A DNA stretch of 64,000 nucleotides, taken from Gimesia chilikensis (GTDB lineage Bacteria; Planctomycetota; Planctomycetia; Planctomycetales; Planctomycetaceae). This document shows positions 46,517 to 58,432 of the stretch, one piece after another. Below the pieces are notes generated by a model, which saw nothing but the letters and a program-made list of their open reading frames with translations, did no database searches and was not told where the DNA came from. The stretch is from contig NZ_CP036266.1 of the NCBI RefSeq assembly GCF_007744075.1, forward strand, positions 5,069,748-5,133,747, written 5' to 3'. Made by a program: the position numbers and the translations under genes. Position 1 is the stretch's first letter. The number at the start of each line of letters is the position of its first letter.

Positions 46517-47002
46517 TTAATCTCCGGCTGATTTCTCGAAGGCTTCCTGAACCAGCCTGATTTCCCGGTTCTCATGATCGCGAATGTCCGACATCAGACT
46601 ATCAAACTCCCGCATGGCCTCGCTCCAGTTTTTAAATGGAGGCTGAGACTGCTTGAGCCGATCAATAAAATCGTCAAAGCGTGACAGGGTCACTGCATGC
46701 TTCTTCTGGAAATCGGGAACCATGATGCAGAAGCCAGGCTCTTCATCCATCAACGGTTTGAAGTAGCCTTCCTGCTCTTCGTCCTCAAAATGCTTCGCCA
46801 GTAAATCACGAAAACCGGCAACACGTGTTCCCATTTCACCAAATTTGGGTAAGCCATGCTCATCCAGTTCCGTCCACCAGCGATTCAGATCCTTCATGTG
46901 AGCCAGAAGCTGTTCATGCTCATCGAGCAGATATTGCAGGTGTTCATGGGGATCTTTCTTTTTGGTGTTTCCTTCTTCAGACATCATTTTGCGCTTATTC
47001 AT
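46517..47002 (-). CDS. Hemerythrin-like HHE-domain protein
   Basis: A 161-residue helical protein carrying the metal-binding pattern H-E-H, L-L-D-E-H-E, H-F-E-D-E-E, K-K-H-A-V and D-H-E-N-R-E spread over four helices, typical of hemerythrin di-iron domains that bind O2 or respond to oxidative or nitrosative stress. The start is the ATG at 47002 or one a few codons later. It lies between adh and ppsA in one orientation. Confidence 0.75.
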   Translation of the reverse strand: MNKRKMMSEEGNTKKKDPHEHLQYLLDEHEQLLAHMKDLNRWWTELDEHGLPKFGEMGTRVAGFRDLLAKHFEDEEQEGYFKPLMDEEPGFCIMVPDFQKKHAVTLSRFDDFIDRLKQSQPPFKNWSEAMREFDSLMSDIRDHENREIRLVQEAFEKSAGD

Positions 47003-47031
47003 TGCCTGATCCTTTCTCTATGGAATCACTT

Positions 47032-49479
47032 TCACACAGTAACATCACTCCTGGTCTGGGAAGCAGAACCCTGTGAATCCAGTTCTGCTTCGACTTCTAC
47101 AATGCGGGAGACCGTTTTCATCACGGCATCGGGGTTCAGTGAAATACTGTCAATCCCCTGCTTAACCAGGAACGCGGCGATCTCCGGATAATCACTGGGA
47201 GCCTGACCACAGATACCAATTTTTCTTCCGGACGCTTTCACCCGTTGAATCGCGGTCGCCAGCGAATCCATGACTGCCGGATCCCGTTCATCAAAGATAT
47301 GTGCCACGACTTCTGAGTCACGATCGACGCCGAGGGTTAGTTGTGTCAAATCATTGGAGCCGATCGAAAACCCGTCGAAGATTTCCGCGAAAGCCTCGGC
47401 CTGAATGACGTTACTGGGAATTTCACACATGATGTAAATTTCCAGCCCGTCTTCGCCCCGCTTGAGTCCATGTTCTGCCATGACTTCCAGTACCTTGCGG
47501 CCCTCTTCCACAGTCCGGCAGAAGGGGATCATCAACTTCATATTCTTGAGTCCCATCTCTTCACGAACTTTTCGCATCGCCTGGCATTCGAGCCCGAAAG
47601 CGTCGCGGTAGCGCGGGTGGTAGTAGCGGGATGCACCGCGGAAGCCGATCATCGGGTTCTCTTCTTCCGGCTCATACTTCTCGCCCCCGATCAAATTCGC
47701 ATATTCATTTGTTTTGAAGTCACTCATTCGCACGATGACATCGCGGGGATAAAAGGCCCCTGCGATCATTCCGACACCCTGGGCCAGAGTATCTACGAAG
47801 AAAGCGGGCTTATCACTATAAGACGCCGTCAGACGATCGATCTCTGATTTAAGTATCGGATCTTCCAGTTTGTCGTACTCCAGTAAAGCCATGGGGTGAA
47901 TTCGAATGAAGGAGTTGATGATGAACTCCATCCGCGCCAGCCCCACCCCCTCGCTGGGCAGCATTGACAGGCGGAACGCTTCATTGGGATTTCCCACAAT
48001 CATCATGACTTTGGTTTTCGGATGCTTGAGTTCGGACAGATCGACTTCCTGAACTTCGTAATCCAGTTGACCATCATAGACCTGCCCCGTATCACCCTCG
48101 GCACAGGATACGGTAACCATCGATCCGGAGGGAATCGCTGTCGTCGCATTTTCGGCTCCCACGATCGCAGGAACCCCCAGTTCGCGACTGATAATCGCGG
48201 CGTGACAGGTCCGGCCTCCACGGTTGGTCACGATGGCGGACGCCTTCTTCATGATTGGTTCCCAGTCCGGGTCGGTCCGGTCGGTCACCAGCATATCTCC
48301 TTCCTCAACCTGATCCAGGTTTTCAGCACTTTCCACGACCCGGGCAACACCATGGCCGATCCGCTCTCCCACGCTATGCCCGGTCGCCAGCACGTGGCCA
48401 TGTTCTTTCAGATGAAATGTTTTGAGGACTTTGAGTTCCTTGCCCCCATGAATGGTTTCCGGTCGTGCCTGGACAATAAACAGTTCATCGGTCAGACCAT
48501 CTTTGGCCCATTCGATGTCCATGGGACAGAAATGCCCACGGACTTCTGAATAATGTTCCTCGATGAGACAGGCCCAGCGTGCGAGTTTGAGAATGTCTTC
48601 GTCGTCGATGGCGAACCGTTTCCGATCGACCGGATCCACGGGGACATTGCGAGTCATTTTCTCCCCGCCGGTATCGTAGATCAGCTTGAACTCTTTCGAT
48701 CCCAGTGTTTTCTTAAGAATCGGCTTGAAGCCTTCTTTGAGAGTCGGTTTAAATACGTAAAACTCGTCCGGATTGACACTCCCCTGGACGACATTTTCTC
48801 CCAGCCCGTAAGCAGCGTTAATCAGAACTGCCTGCCGAAAACCGGTTTCCGTATCGATGGAGAACATCACTCCCGAAGCGGATTCGTCAGAACGAACCAT
48901 CCGCTGTATGCCGATCGACAGGGCAATATCGAAGTGATCGAAACCTTTTTCCGTGCGATAAGAAATCGCCCGGTCAGTAAACAGGGAGGCAAAGCAGCGG
49001 CGGCAGGTATCCAGCAGACTGCTTTCGCCATGCACGTTCAAATACGATTCCTGCTGACCTGCAAAGCTCGCATCAGGCAGATCCTCTGCGGTCGCACTAC
49101 TGCGCACAGCCACATCCAGGCCGCCTTCAATGTCCTCGCTCAACTTGCGATAGGCTTGCAGAATTTCTTCACGCAAAACTTCGGGTATCTCAGTAGCCAG
49201 GATCGCCTGACGGACTTCCCTGCCGTGAGACTGCAGATTGGAAATATTCGCGGTATCCAGATCATCGAGTATCTCTCTGATTTTCTGATCCAGCCCCGTC
49301 TCCGACATAAACAGTCGATAAGCGGCAGCAGTAGTCGCGAAGCCATTGGGAACCGCGATTCCCCGGGCACTCAGATTACAGTACATTTCCCCCAGCGAGG
49401 CATTCTTGCCTCCCACGGAAGAGACATCATCAATCCCGATCTGCTCAAACCACAACACCAGTGGTTCCTGTGCCGCCAT
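47032..49479 (-). CDS. ppsA: Phosphoenolpyruvate synthase
   Basis: An 815-residue enzyme making PEP from pyruvate and ATP. Three parts are visible: an ATP-grasp domain (residues ~10-350), the swivelling phosphohistidine domain with catalytic H in G-G-R-T-C-H-A-A-I-I-S-R (around 440) and the PEP-binding barrel with G-S-N-D-L-T-Q-L-T-L and the catalytic Cys in G-I-C-G-Q-A-P. It first transcribes a unit continuing to the hemerythrin-like and alcohol dehydrogenase genes, divergent from the ATPase operon. Confidence 0.95.
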   Translation of the reverse strand: MAAQEPLVLWFEQIGIDDVSSVGGKNASLGEMYCNLSARGIAVPNGFATTAAAYRLFMSETGLDQKIREILDDLDTANISNLQSHGREVRQAILATEIPEVLREEILQAYRKLSEDIEGGLDVAVRSSATAEDLPDASFAGQQESYLNVHGESSLLDTCRRCFASLFTDRAISYRTEKGFDHFDIALSIGIQRMVRSDESASGVMFSIDTETGFRQAVLINAAYGLGENVVQGSVNPDEFYVFKPTLKEGFKPILKKTLGSKEFKLIYDTGGEKMTRNVPVDPVDRKRFAIDDEDILKLARWACLIEEHYSEVRGHFCPMDIEWAKDGLTDELFIVQARPETIHGGKELKVLKTFHLKEHGHVLATGHSVGERIGHGVARVVESAENLDQVEEGDMLVTDRTDPDWEPIMKKASAIVTNRGGRTCHAAIISRELGVPAIVGAENATTAIPSGSMVTVSCAEGDTGQVYDGQLDYEVQEVDLSELKHPKTKVMMIVGNPNEAFRLSMLPSEGVGLARMEFIINSFIRIHPMALLEYDKLEDPILKSEIDRLTASYSDKPAFFVDTLAQGVGMIAGAFYPRDVIVRMSDFKTNEYANLIGGEKYEPEEENPMIGFRGASRYYHPRYRDAFGLECQAMRKVREEMGLKNMKLMIPFCRTVEEGRKVLEVMAEHGLKRGEDGLEIYIMCEIPSNVIQAEAFAEIFDGFSIGSNDLTQLTLGVDRDSEVVAHIFDERDPAVMDSLATAIQRVKASGRKIGICGQAPSDYPEIAAFLVKQGIDSISLNPDAVMKTVSRIVEVEAELDSQGSASQTRSDVTV

Positions 49480-51718
<2,239 letters not shown>

Positions 51719-51726
<8 letters not shown>

Positions 51727-52075
51727 GCTGCCCCCGGAACAGGAAAACGGCTCTGAGATCCCCGGGAATCAGGGGCACCCGTTACACCTGCATAATCGCA
51801 GTCAGATTGAAAAACGGATTGCTTCACAGGAGACTCGGAAACTGAAAGCCCGTGAAGAAAAGCATCATACCATCTGGTTCGGTCTGGGCATGTTCGGTCT
51901 GATCGGCTGGTCAGTCGCGATTCCAGCTGTGATCGGTGCACTGGCGGGAATGTGGATCGACTCCCGCTGGCCTTCCCGTTATTCCTGGAGCCTGATGCTG
52001 TTGATTGGTGGAATTACCCTGGGCTGTTTCAATGCCTGGAAGTGGTTACATAAAGAAGGAAACGTGGACCGATGA
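51719..52075 (+). CDS. atpQ: N-ATPase AtpQ (AtpI-like) membrane protein
   Basis: A 118-residue protein with a charged N-terminus and two membrane helices near 62-82 and 92-112. The position (third gene) and length match AtpQ, an AtpI-type accessory protein thought to help c-ring assembly and magnesium handling. I place the start at the ATG at 51719, which overlaps atpC by 8 bases. Confidence 0.8.
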
Positions 52076-52389
52076 ATCTTCCCTTGAGTATGCAACTCTT
52101 CGTCAGCCTGCTCGCCGGGCTATTGTTGGGGGCCATTTTTTTTGGTGGACTCTGGCTGACCGTGAAACAACTTCCCAAAGTCTCAGCCCCCTGGCTGCTG
52201 TTTCTGGGTAGTGCCCTGGGTAGAACCCTGATCATTCTCACGGGTTTCTGGTGCGTGGGGATCTGGTTGTCGGAATCATTTCGCTGGCAACGCACCGCAG
52301 TTTGCCTGGCAGGATTCATCATCGCGCGGATGATGATTACCCGCTATACGCGTTCGTCAACTGTGCCCGCCACTGGAAAGTCTGCCTGA
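52072..52389 (+). CDS. atpR: N-ATPase AtpR membrane protein
   Basis: A 105-residue protein with three hydrophobic helices, at the location of AtpR, which is found only in N-ATPase operons. Its helices carry conserved Arg residues (G-R-T-L and F-I-I-A-R-M-M-I-T-R). AtpR is proposed to interact with the acidic c-subunit helix. It overlaps atpQ by 4 bases and abuts atpB. Confidence 0.85.
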   Translation: MNLPLSMQLFVSLLAGLLLGAIFFGGLWLTVKQLPKVSAPWLLFLGSALGRTLIILTGFWCVGIWLSESFRWQRTAVCLAGFIIARMMITRYTRSSTVPATGKSA

Positions 52390-53124
52390 ATGAATATTTC
52401 CCCCGACGTCCCACTCTGGCAGTGGGAATGGATCATCCTCAATCGCACCATTCTGTTTACCTGGCTCGTGATGGCGATCCTCGTGATCGTTTCCTGGTTC
52501 ATCACCCGCCGACTGACCAGTGGCCCCAGGATTTCACGTGGACAGAATCTGCTGGAGGTCCTCGTGGTGGGACTGAGGAACCAGATCAGAGAAGTCAGTC
52601 AGCAGGAACCCGGTCCTTACATGCCGTTTGTGGGAACCCTGTTTCTGTTTATCGTCGTCTCGAACATCCTCTCGATCGTTCCCGGATACGATGCGCCAAC
52701 CAGTTCGATTTCCACTACCGCTGCTCTGGCGACCTGTGTCTTCGTCGCAGTCCCCATTTATGGCATCGCACACCAGGGGCTGCCTGGTTATCTGAAACAA
52801 TATATACAGCCTTCGGTATTCATGCTCCCCTTTAATATCATTGGCGAATTTTCGCGGACCCTGGCCCTGGCGGTTCGCCTGTACGGCAACATCATGAGCG
52901 GCTCGGTCATCGGGGCCATCCTGCTCGGTTTCGTGCCCCTGTTCGTGCCGATCCTGATGCAGGCCTTCGGTCTCTTAACCGGGATGATCCAGGCTTATAT
53001 TTTTGCGGTGCTGGCGATGGTCTACATTGCCTCCGCTACGCAGAACGGTCAGGGGCCCACGGAGCAACAGGACACTGAAAATACAGATTCAGATACAACT
53101 TCGACTCACACTCCAACATCATAA
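52390..53124 (+). CDS. atpB: N-ATPase subunit a
   Basis: A 244-residue membrane protein with about six helices. The essential stator arginine is in A-L-A-V-R-L-Y-G-N-I-M-S-G (around residue 160), which forms the half-channel with the c ring. The C-terminus is a hydrophilic Thr/Asp-rich tail. Confidence 0.93.
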   Translation: MNISPDVPLWQWEWIILNRTILFTWLVMAILVIVSWFITRRLTSGPRISRGQNLLEVLVVGLRNQIREVSQQEPGPYMPFVGTLFLFIVVSNILSIVPGYDAPTSSISTTAALATCVFVAVPIYGIAHQGLPGYLKQYIQPSVFMLPFNIIGEFSRTLALAVRLYGNIMSGSVIGAILLGFVPLFVPILMQAFGLLTGMIQAYIFAVLAMVYIASATQNGQGPTEQQDTENTDSDTTSTHTPTS

Positions 53125-53140
53125 ATGAGGAACGTCTTCT

Positions 53141-53419
53141 ATGGATCCAGATACCGTCATTGCAGCAGTTTCCATCTTTACCGCAGGCATCACGATTGCC
53201 ATCGGCTCGGTTGGCCCCGCGCTCGGGGAAGGCCGCGCCCTGGCACAGGCCTTGAGCGCGATTGCCCAGCAGCCCGATGAAGCCAGTACGATTACCCGTA
53301 CGCTGTTCGTCGGCCTGGCCATGGTGGAATCCACGGCGATTTACTGCTTCGTGATTTCCATGATTCTGATCTTCGCGAATCCGTTTTGGAATCACTTCCT
53401 GCAAGCCACCGGCAGTTAA
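53141..53419 (+). CDS. atpE: N-ATPase subunit c
   Basis: A 92-residue hairpin of two helices. Glutamates at E30 (G-P-A-L-G-E-G-R-A) and E63 (A-M-V-E-S-T-A-I-Y) would both face the ion site, the two-carboxylate arrangement typical of N-ATPases. Na+ binding was first predicted from this; the one c ring measured (Burkholderia pseudomallei, c17) proved H+-specific, so the ion here is undecided. GAGGAAC precedes the ATG by 8 bases. Confidence 0.93.
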   Translation: MDPDTVIAAVSIFTAGITIAIGSVGPALGEGRALAQALSAIAQQPDEASTITRTLFVGLAMVESTAIYCFVISMILIFANPFWNHFLQATGS

Positions 53420-53449
53420 TTACTTTAGCAGTACACTCGGGATTAGATC

Positions 53450-54250
53450 ATGTCCATTGATTGGTTTACCTTTACCGCTCAAATCCTCAACTTCCTGGTG
53501 CTCGTCTGGTTGTTGACGCACTTTCTGTATCAGCCAATTACAAAAGCGATGCAGGAACGGCAGCAGAAAATCGCTGACGAACATCAGAAATCTCTTGAAA
53601 TACAACAACAGGCAGCCGCCAAAGTCACGGAATATGAGGAGAAGACCGCAGAACTGATACACGCCAAAGACGAACTGCTGGCCGAGGCCGGCAAAGAAAT
53701 TCAAAGCTGGCGAGAAGAGCATCTGGCACGCGCCCGGAAGGAAGTGGATCAGGAAAAAGAGGACTGGTACCGAGCCCTGCATCGGGAACGGGAGTCGTTC
53801 CTCCGCGAAGCCCGCGTACGGATGGCCGGCCACATCCACCACATGAGCCAGTGCGTCCTCAAGGAACTTGCCAATGCCGACCTGCAGCAGCAGACGATTT
53901 CTGTGTTCCTGGAACGCATCAGCCGGATTGAAGAGCAGCAGAAGCTCAAATTCCGTGATCTGCTCAGAACGCCCGACAGCCGGGTCCTGGTGGAAAGTGC
54001 CCTCGAACTGGAACAATCAGATCGTGACCGCATCAGTAAGTTCATCTCTGAATTTCTCGATATACAGGTCGACGTCGAATATCGCGAACGTCCCGATCTG
54101 ATCTGTGGGATCGACCTGCATATCTCCGGATATAAAGTTGCCTGGAACCTGCAGGAGCCACTCGAAGAACTGGAAGAAGAATTTGTCCGTTCCCTCAACG
54201 AAGTCATCACCCTGGAATCCGGCGTCGAAAGTACTCCCTCTGCCTCCTGA
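53450..54250 (+). CDS. atpF: N-ATPase subunit b with delta-like C-terminal domain
   Basis: A 266-residue protein: one N-terminal membrane helix, a long charged coiled coil to about residue 175, then a C-terminal region ending in L-I-C-G-I-D-L-H-I-S-G-Y-K-V-A-W-N-L, which resembles the end of F-type delta. A typical b is about 160 residues. The operon lacks atpH, so this fused tail probably does the work of delta. Confidence 0.9.
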   Translation: MSIDWFTFTAQILNFLVLVWLLTHFLYQPITKAMQERQQKIADEHQKSLEIQQQAAAKVTEYEEKTAELIHAKDELLAEAGKEIQSWREEHLARARKEVDQEKEDWYRALHRERESFLREARVRMAGHIHHMSQCVLKELANADLQQQTISVFLERISRIEEQQKLKFRDLLRTPDSRVLVESALELEQSDRDRISKFISEFLDIQVDVEYRERPDLICGIDLHISGYKVAWNLQEPLEELEEEFVRSLNEVITLESGVESTPSAS

Positions 54251-54289
54251 AATGATACGAGACCGACACAACCTGCGTGAAAGAGCTTT

Positions 54290-55825
54290 ATGAGTATTCA
54301 TCCTGATATCCAGATTCTGCTCGATAACACATTCGGTAAATTCGGTGGTGTTTTGGAGCAGCACGATTTCGATCCCCGGTTGATTGAAATCGGAAAAGTC
54401 ACCTACGTCGGTCGCAGTCATGCCCGGGTCAGCGGGCTTCCCAACGTTCAATCAGAAGAACTGCTGCAGTTCCCCAATCATGTACTGGGACTGGCGTTGA
54501 ATTTGGATCCGGACGAAGTAGGCGTCGTCCTACTGGATCCCAGCGACCAGCTGACAGCCGGCGATGAAGTCCGCCGCACACATCGACTGTTAGACGTTCC
54601 GGTCGGTGAATCGTTGATCGGACGTGTGATTGACCCGGTGGGGCGGCCCCTGGATGGTCACGGCCCTGTCTCTGCGGCCGAACGTCGTCCTTATGAACGG
54701 GATCCGGCATCGATTACGGATCGCTCCCCCGTCACGGTTCCACTACAGACCGGCCTGAAAGTGATTGATGCTCTGATCCCCATCGGTCGCGGCCAGCGGG
54801 AGCTAATCCTCGGAGACCGCCAGACCGGGAAGACCGCCATCGCCCTGGACACGATTCTTAACCAGAAAAACAAAGACGTGATCTGTATTTACTGCGCCAT
54901 TGGCCAGAGAAATACCGCAGTCGCGAAAGTCATAGACGATTTACGCAAACATGGTGCGCTGGATTACACTGCTGTCGTCGTCGCCGAGAGTGATGCCCCC
55001 CCGGGGCTGCAGTTCGTAGCCCCATATGCAGCGACCACCCTCGGCGAGTATTTTATGGACCGTGGTCAGGATGTGCTGGTCATTTATGACGATTTGACTT
55101 CTCACGCCCGTTCCTATCGTGAACTTTCTCTGCTGCTCAGACGGCCTCCCGGTCGCGAAGCCTTTCCTGGGGACATCTTCTATCTGCACTCCCGGCTGCT
55201 GGAACGGTCCACGCACCTGCATGAACGACTGGGAGGTGGTTCGTTGACCGCCCTACCCGTTGCAGAAACGGAAGCTCAGAATCTCTCTGCCTATATTCCG
55301 ACGAACCTGATTTCGATCACCGATGGCCAGATTTATCTGTCTCCTCAGTTATTCCAGAAAGGAATTCTGCCCGCTGTGGATGTGGGGCGTTCCGTTTCCC
55401 GGGTTGGCGGTAAGACACAGCTGCCCGCCTACCGGGCAGTCGCCGGCGATTTACGGCTCTCTTACAGTCAGTTTGAAGAACTGGAAACATTCTCCCGCTT
55501 CAGCAGTCGTCTGGATGAGGAAACGCTGGCAACACTGGAACGGGGACGACGGGTGCGTGAGATCTTTAAACAGCCTCAGTACCAGACACTTTCCGTGCCG
55601 GAACAGATCTCGGTACTGGTCGCGATGTCTGCAGGTGTCTTCGATGATACCGATTTAAAACACATCCGGACTTTGGAAGAACGCATCGCGCCCCTGCTCG
55701 AGTCCGACTTCCCCAACTTGAGTGAAGCCATTCTGGAGGGGAAAAAACTGACCGACAGTGACCAGCGTGCGATTGTAGAAGCAGCGCAAGAACAAGTCGC
55801 ATTATTCACACAGGACCAGGCTTGA
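54290..55825 (+). CDS. atpA: N-ATPase alpha subunit
   Basis: A 511-residue non-catalytic nucleotide-binding subunit with P-loop G-D-R-Q-T-G-K-T near residue 180 and the alpha-specific S-x-R region in [13 protein letters not shown]. It alternates with beta in the head. It lies 39 bases after atpF. Confidence 0.95.
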   Translation: MSIHPDIQILLDNTFGKFGGVLEQHDFDPRLIEIGKVTYVGRSHARVSGLPNVQSEELLQFPNHVLGLALNLDPDEVGVVLLDPSDQLTAGDEVRRTHRLLDVPVGESLIGRVIDPVGRPLDGHGPVSAAERRPYERDPASITDRSPVTVPLQTGLKVIDALIPIGRGQRELILGDRQTGKTAIALDTILNQKNKDVICIYCAIGQRNTAVAKVIDDLRKHGALDYTAVVVAESDAPPGLQFVAPYAATTLGEYFMDRGQDVLVIYDDLTSHARSYRELSLLLRRPPGREAFPGDIFYLHSRLLERSTHLHERLGGGSLTALPVAETEAQNLSAYIPTNLISITDGQIYLSPQLFQKGILPAVDVGRSVSRVGGKTQLPAYRAVAGDLRLSYSQFEELETFSRFSSRLDEETLATLERGRRVREIFKQPQYQTLSVPEQISVLVAMSAGVFDDTDLKHIRTLEERIAPLLESDFPNLSEAILEGKKLTDSDQRAIVEAAQEQVALFTQDQA

Positions 55826-55839
55826 AGTGAAGCAGAAGC

Positions 55840-56727
55840 ATGCAGGACTTTGAAACTTTAAAACGCAGTATCGATAGCACACGCGACCTGGAATCGGTGG
55901 TGCGGACAATGAAAACCCTGGCCGCGGTCAGCATCCGCCAGTATGAACAGGCCGTGGATTCACTGGAAGATTTCGCGGAAACGGTCAATCGCGGATTAGC
56001 CATGGTCCTGAAAAACGTGCCTCCGCAGACCAGCCTGTCTGAACTGCAGGGAACCGGTTCAACAGGTATTATTGTCTTCGGTTCGGACCAGGGAATGTGC
56101 GGTCAGTTCAATGAGCAGATCGGTTCGTTCGCACTGGATTATTTTGCGGATGATCCCCAGCCAGCGACGCAGCATGCCTGGATGGTTATCGGATCCCGTA
56201 TCTCCGGGAAACTCCTGGACGCGGGTTGCCAGCTCGACTACGAATTCAATCTACCGGGAGCCGTTACCGGCATATCCCCCCTCGTCGCAGACATCCTTGC
56301 AGAAATTGATCGCTGGCGATATGAACGACACCTGGGGAAAATCTATATCTTCTACAATCAGCGGGTTTCCGCTTCATCCTATAAGCCACATGCCCAGCAG
56401 CTGCTCCCCATCGATGTCGCCCAGCTCGCACAAAAACAAACGCCCGCCTCAACATCCCGGTCGCTGCCCCTGTTTACAATGGCTCCCGGCGTTTTACTCT
56501 CGCGGCTCATTCGACAATATCTGTTTGTTTCGCTGTTCCGCGCCTGTGCTGAATCTCAGGCGGGTGAAAACGCAAGTCGGATTGCGTCCATGCAGGCAGC
56601 AGAACACAATATAAAAGAGCGGCTGATGAATCTTCAAGCCGAATTTAATCAACGTCGCCAGACCGCAATCACAGAAGAACTCCTCGATGTGGTCACCGGC
56701 TTTGAAGCTCTCAAAGAGGAGAAATAA
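55840..56727 (+). CDS. atpG: N-ATPase gamma subunit
   Basis: A 295-residue central-stalk subunit. The N- and C-terminal helices form the coiled coil; the N-terminal V-V-R-T-M-K-T-L-A and C-terminal I-T-E-E-L-L-D-V-V-T-G regions are as in F-type gamma. It is the last gene of the operon. Confidence 0.92.
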   Translation: MQDFETLKRSIDSTRDLESVVRTMKTLAAVSIRQYEQAVDSLEDFAETVNRGLAMVLKNVPPQTSLSELQGTGSTGIIVFGSDQGMCGQFNEQIGSFALDYFADDPQPATQHAWMVIGSRISGKLLDAGCQLDYEFNLPGAVTGISPLVADILAEIDRWRYERHLGKIYIFYNQRVSASSYKPHAQQLLPIDVAQLAQKQTPASTSRSLPLFTMAPGVLLSRLIRQYLFVSLFRACAESQAGENASRIASMQAAEHNIKERLMNLQAEFNQRRQTAITEELLDVVTGFEALKEEK

Positions 56728-56787
56728 AACACCAACTGTCTGAATATCTAATTTCAACACACTTAATATAACAGAAAGCGCAGTACC

Positions 56788-57300
56788 ATGACCGATCAGC
56801 CCGCAACTCCCGTAGCCAGTGATTTCATGACCACCCACGTGGAAGTTGTCACTCCCGACATGCATTTGTCTGATGTGATCCATTTTCTGTTAAAGCATCA
56901 TGTCTCAAATGCGCCCGTGGTCGAGCTCAAGGATGGCAAGAAGATCCTACAGGGTTTTATCTCCGAACACGATTGCCTGTGTGCGCTCTCTGATGAAGTC
57001 TTTTTCGGCTTTCCCAGCCCTCCGCAGACAGCCCGTACCATCATGACCGCGCATCCGATCTGCATAGCCCCCCACACAGATCTGTTCTCGATTGTCTCAG
57101 TCTTTAACAGCCACAAACTGCGACATCTGCCGGTTGTTGAAAATGGGCACCTGCTGGGGATTGTCAGTCGGCACGATATCCTCAAAGAGATGGATGAATA
57201 TTACAAAAAAAACCTGCATCACCAGGATCACGAACGCATGCTGCGTGACACATCGCAAACCTTCAACCTGCGATTCACCATCGATCGCGATCACGAGTAA
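56788..57300 (+). CDS. Tandem CBS-domain protein
   Basis: A 170-residue protein consisting of two CBS motifs (residues ~10-70 and ~85-145), each with the V-S-N-A-P-V-V or L-R-H-L-P-V-V pattern. Such stand-alone proteins bind AMP or ATP and sense energy state. It follows the ATPase operon by 60 bases and may be part of its transcript. It converges on hypE with 14 bases between. Confidence 0.88.
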   Translation: MTDQPATPVASDFMTTHVEVVTPDMHLSDVIHFLLKHHVSNAPVVELKDGKKILQGFISEHDCLCALSDEVFFGFPSPPQTARTIMTAHPICIAPHTDLFSIVSVFNSHKLRHLPVVENGHLLGIVSRHDILKEMDEYYKKNLHHQDHERMLRDTSQTFNLRFTIDRDHE

Positions 57301-57314
57301 ACCAATCTTCAGAG

Positions 57315-58391
57315 TCAGCAGATCCGAGGCAGCGGACTCCCCAAAGGGTCCGCCAGTGGCTGTTCCACTCCCAATGTGCGTTGCACTGTCACGGGAGCAA
57401 CACCGCGTTCTCTGACAACACCGATCCGGCTGGCCCGCTCCATGCCCGGAATCGTCTGCAACTGCGCAACAGCCTCTGCCGCCGCCCCCTGCTCCACAGC
57501 CAGCAGCATTGTCCCTTCGTTAGCGATATGCAGCGGATCGAGTCCGAGCAGTTCACTGATACCCCGTACTTCAGGCGTTACAGGCAGAGTTCGTTCCTCG
57601 ATACTCAATGTCTTTCCACAGGCTTCTGCCCATTCGTGCAAAACTGCCGCAACGCCGCCTCGCGTCGCATCGCGCAAGCAGCGGATTCGTGACCCCAGAG
57701 TGAGTCGCAGTTGATCTACGGCAGGAAATAAGGAACCCGAATCACTTTGCGGCAGCGGCTCGATGCCCAGTTCTTCCCGCACCGCCATCACCGCGATCCC
57801 GTGCTGGCCCAGAGGACCACTGACGATCAGTTCGTCACCCCTCTGGAGCTGAGCCGGACCGGGGGGAACCGGCTCCAGTAACTCCCCGACCCCCGCGGTG
57901 TTGATAAACAGTCCATCCACCGCCCCTCGTGGTACAACCTTGGTATCTCCGGCCACGATCTGTACTGCAGTCTCTCCCGCTGCTCGTGCGACACTTTCCA
58001 GAATTCGTTCCAGCACCGCCAGGGGGAGCCCTTCCTCGATCATCAGTGAGAGGGTCAGCCAGCGTGGTCTGGCGCCGCTGACCGCCAGATCGTTTACCGT
58101 ACCGTAAACCGCGAGCGAACCGATGTCTCCTCCCGGGAAAAACAAAGGGGTGACGACAAAACTGTCCGTTGTCAGTGCCAGTGGTTGCCCGCTATGGGGC
58201 AATCGCGCGGCGTCATCCAGAGACTGAGAAGAGACCGGCTGCAGGATTATGAGAATCCGCTCCTGGATCAGTTTCCGCGACAGCCGTCCCCCTTCTCCGT
58301 GCGCCAGGGTCACGCATTCCGCATGATCGCGCACCGAGACCGGACAGTTCAGCTGCCAGCCGCCTGGAGATTTTCCTTCCCGTTCGGTCAT
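57315..58391 (-). CDS. hypE: [NiFe] hydrogenase maturation protein HypE
   Basis: A 358-residue enzyme that dehydrates carbamoyl on its C-terminal Cys to thiocyanate, the CN donor for the hydrogenase iron. The protein ends in P-R-I-C as required, and H-G-E-G-G and V-A-G-D-T-K-V motifs fit. It is the last gene of the operon and lies 41 bases after hypD. Confidence 0.95.
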   Translation of the reverse strand: MTEREGKSPGGWQLNCPVSVRDHAECVTLAHGEGGRLSRKLIQERILIILQPVSSQSLDDAARLPHSGQPLALTTDSFVVTPLFFPGGDIGSLAVYGTVNDLAVSGARPRWLTLSLMIEEGLPLAVLERILESVARAAGETAVQIVAGDTKVVPRGAVDGLFINTAGVGELLEPVPPGPAQLQRGDELIVSGPLGQHGIAVMAVREELGIEPLPQSDSGSLFPAVDQLRLTLGSRIRCLRDATRGGVAAVLHEWAEACGKTLSIEERTLPVTPEVRGISELLGLDPLHIANEGTMLLAVEQGAAAEAVAQLQTIPGMERASRIGVVRERGVAPVTVQRTLGVEQPLADPLGSPLPRIC

Positions 58392-58432
58392 CTTCCGTCA
58401 CTTCCTGATAAATTCCGTTACTCAGTTCCGCA

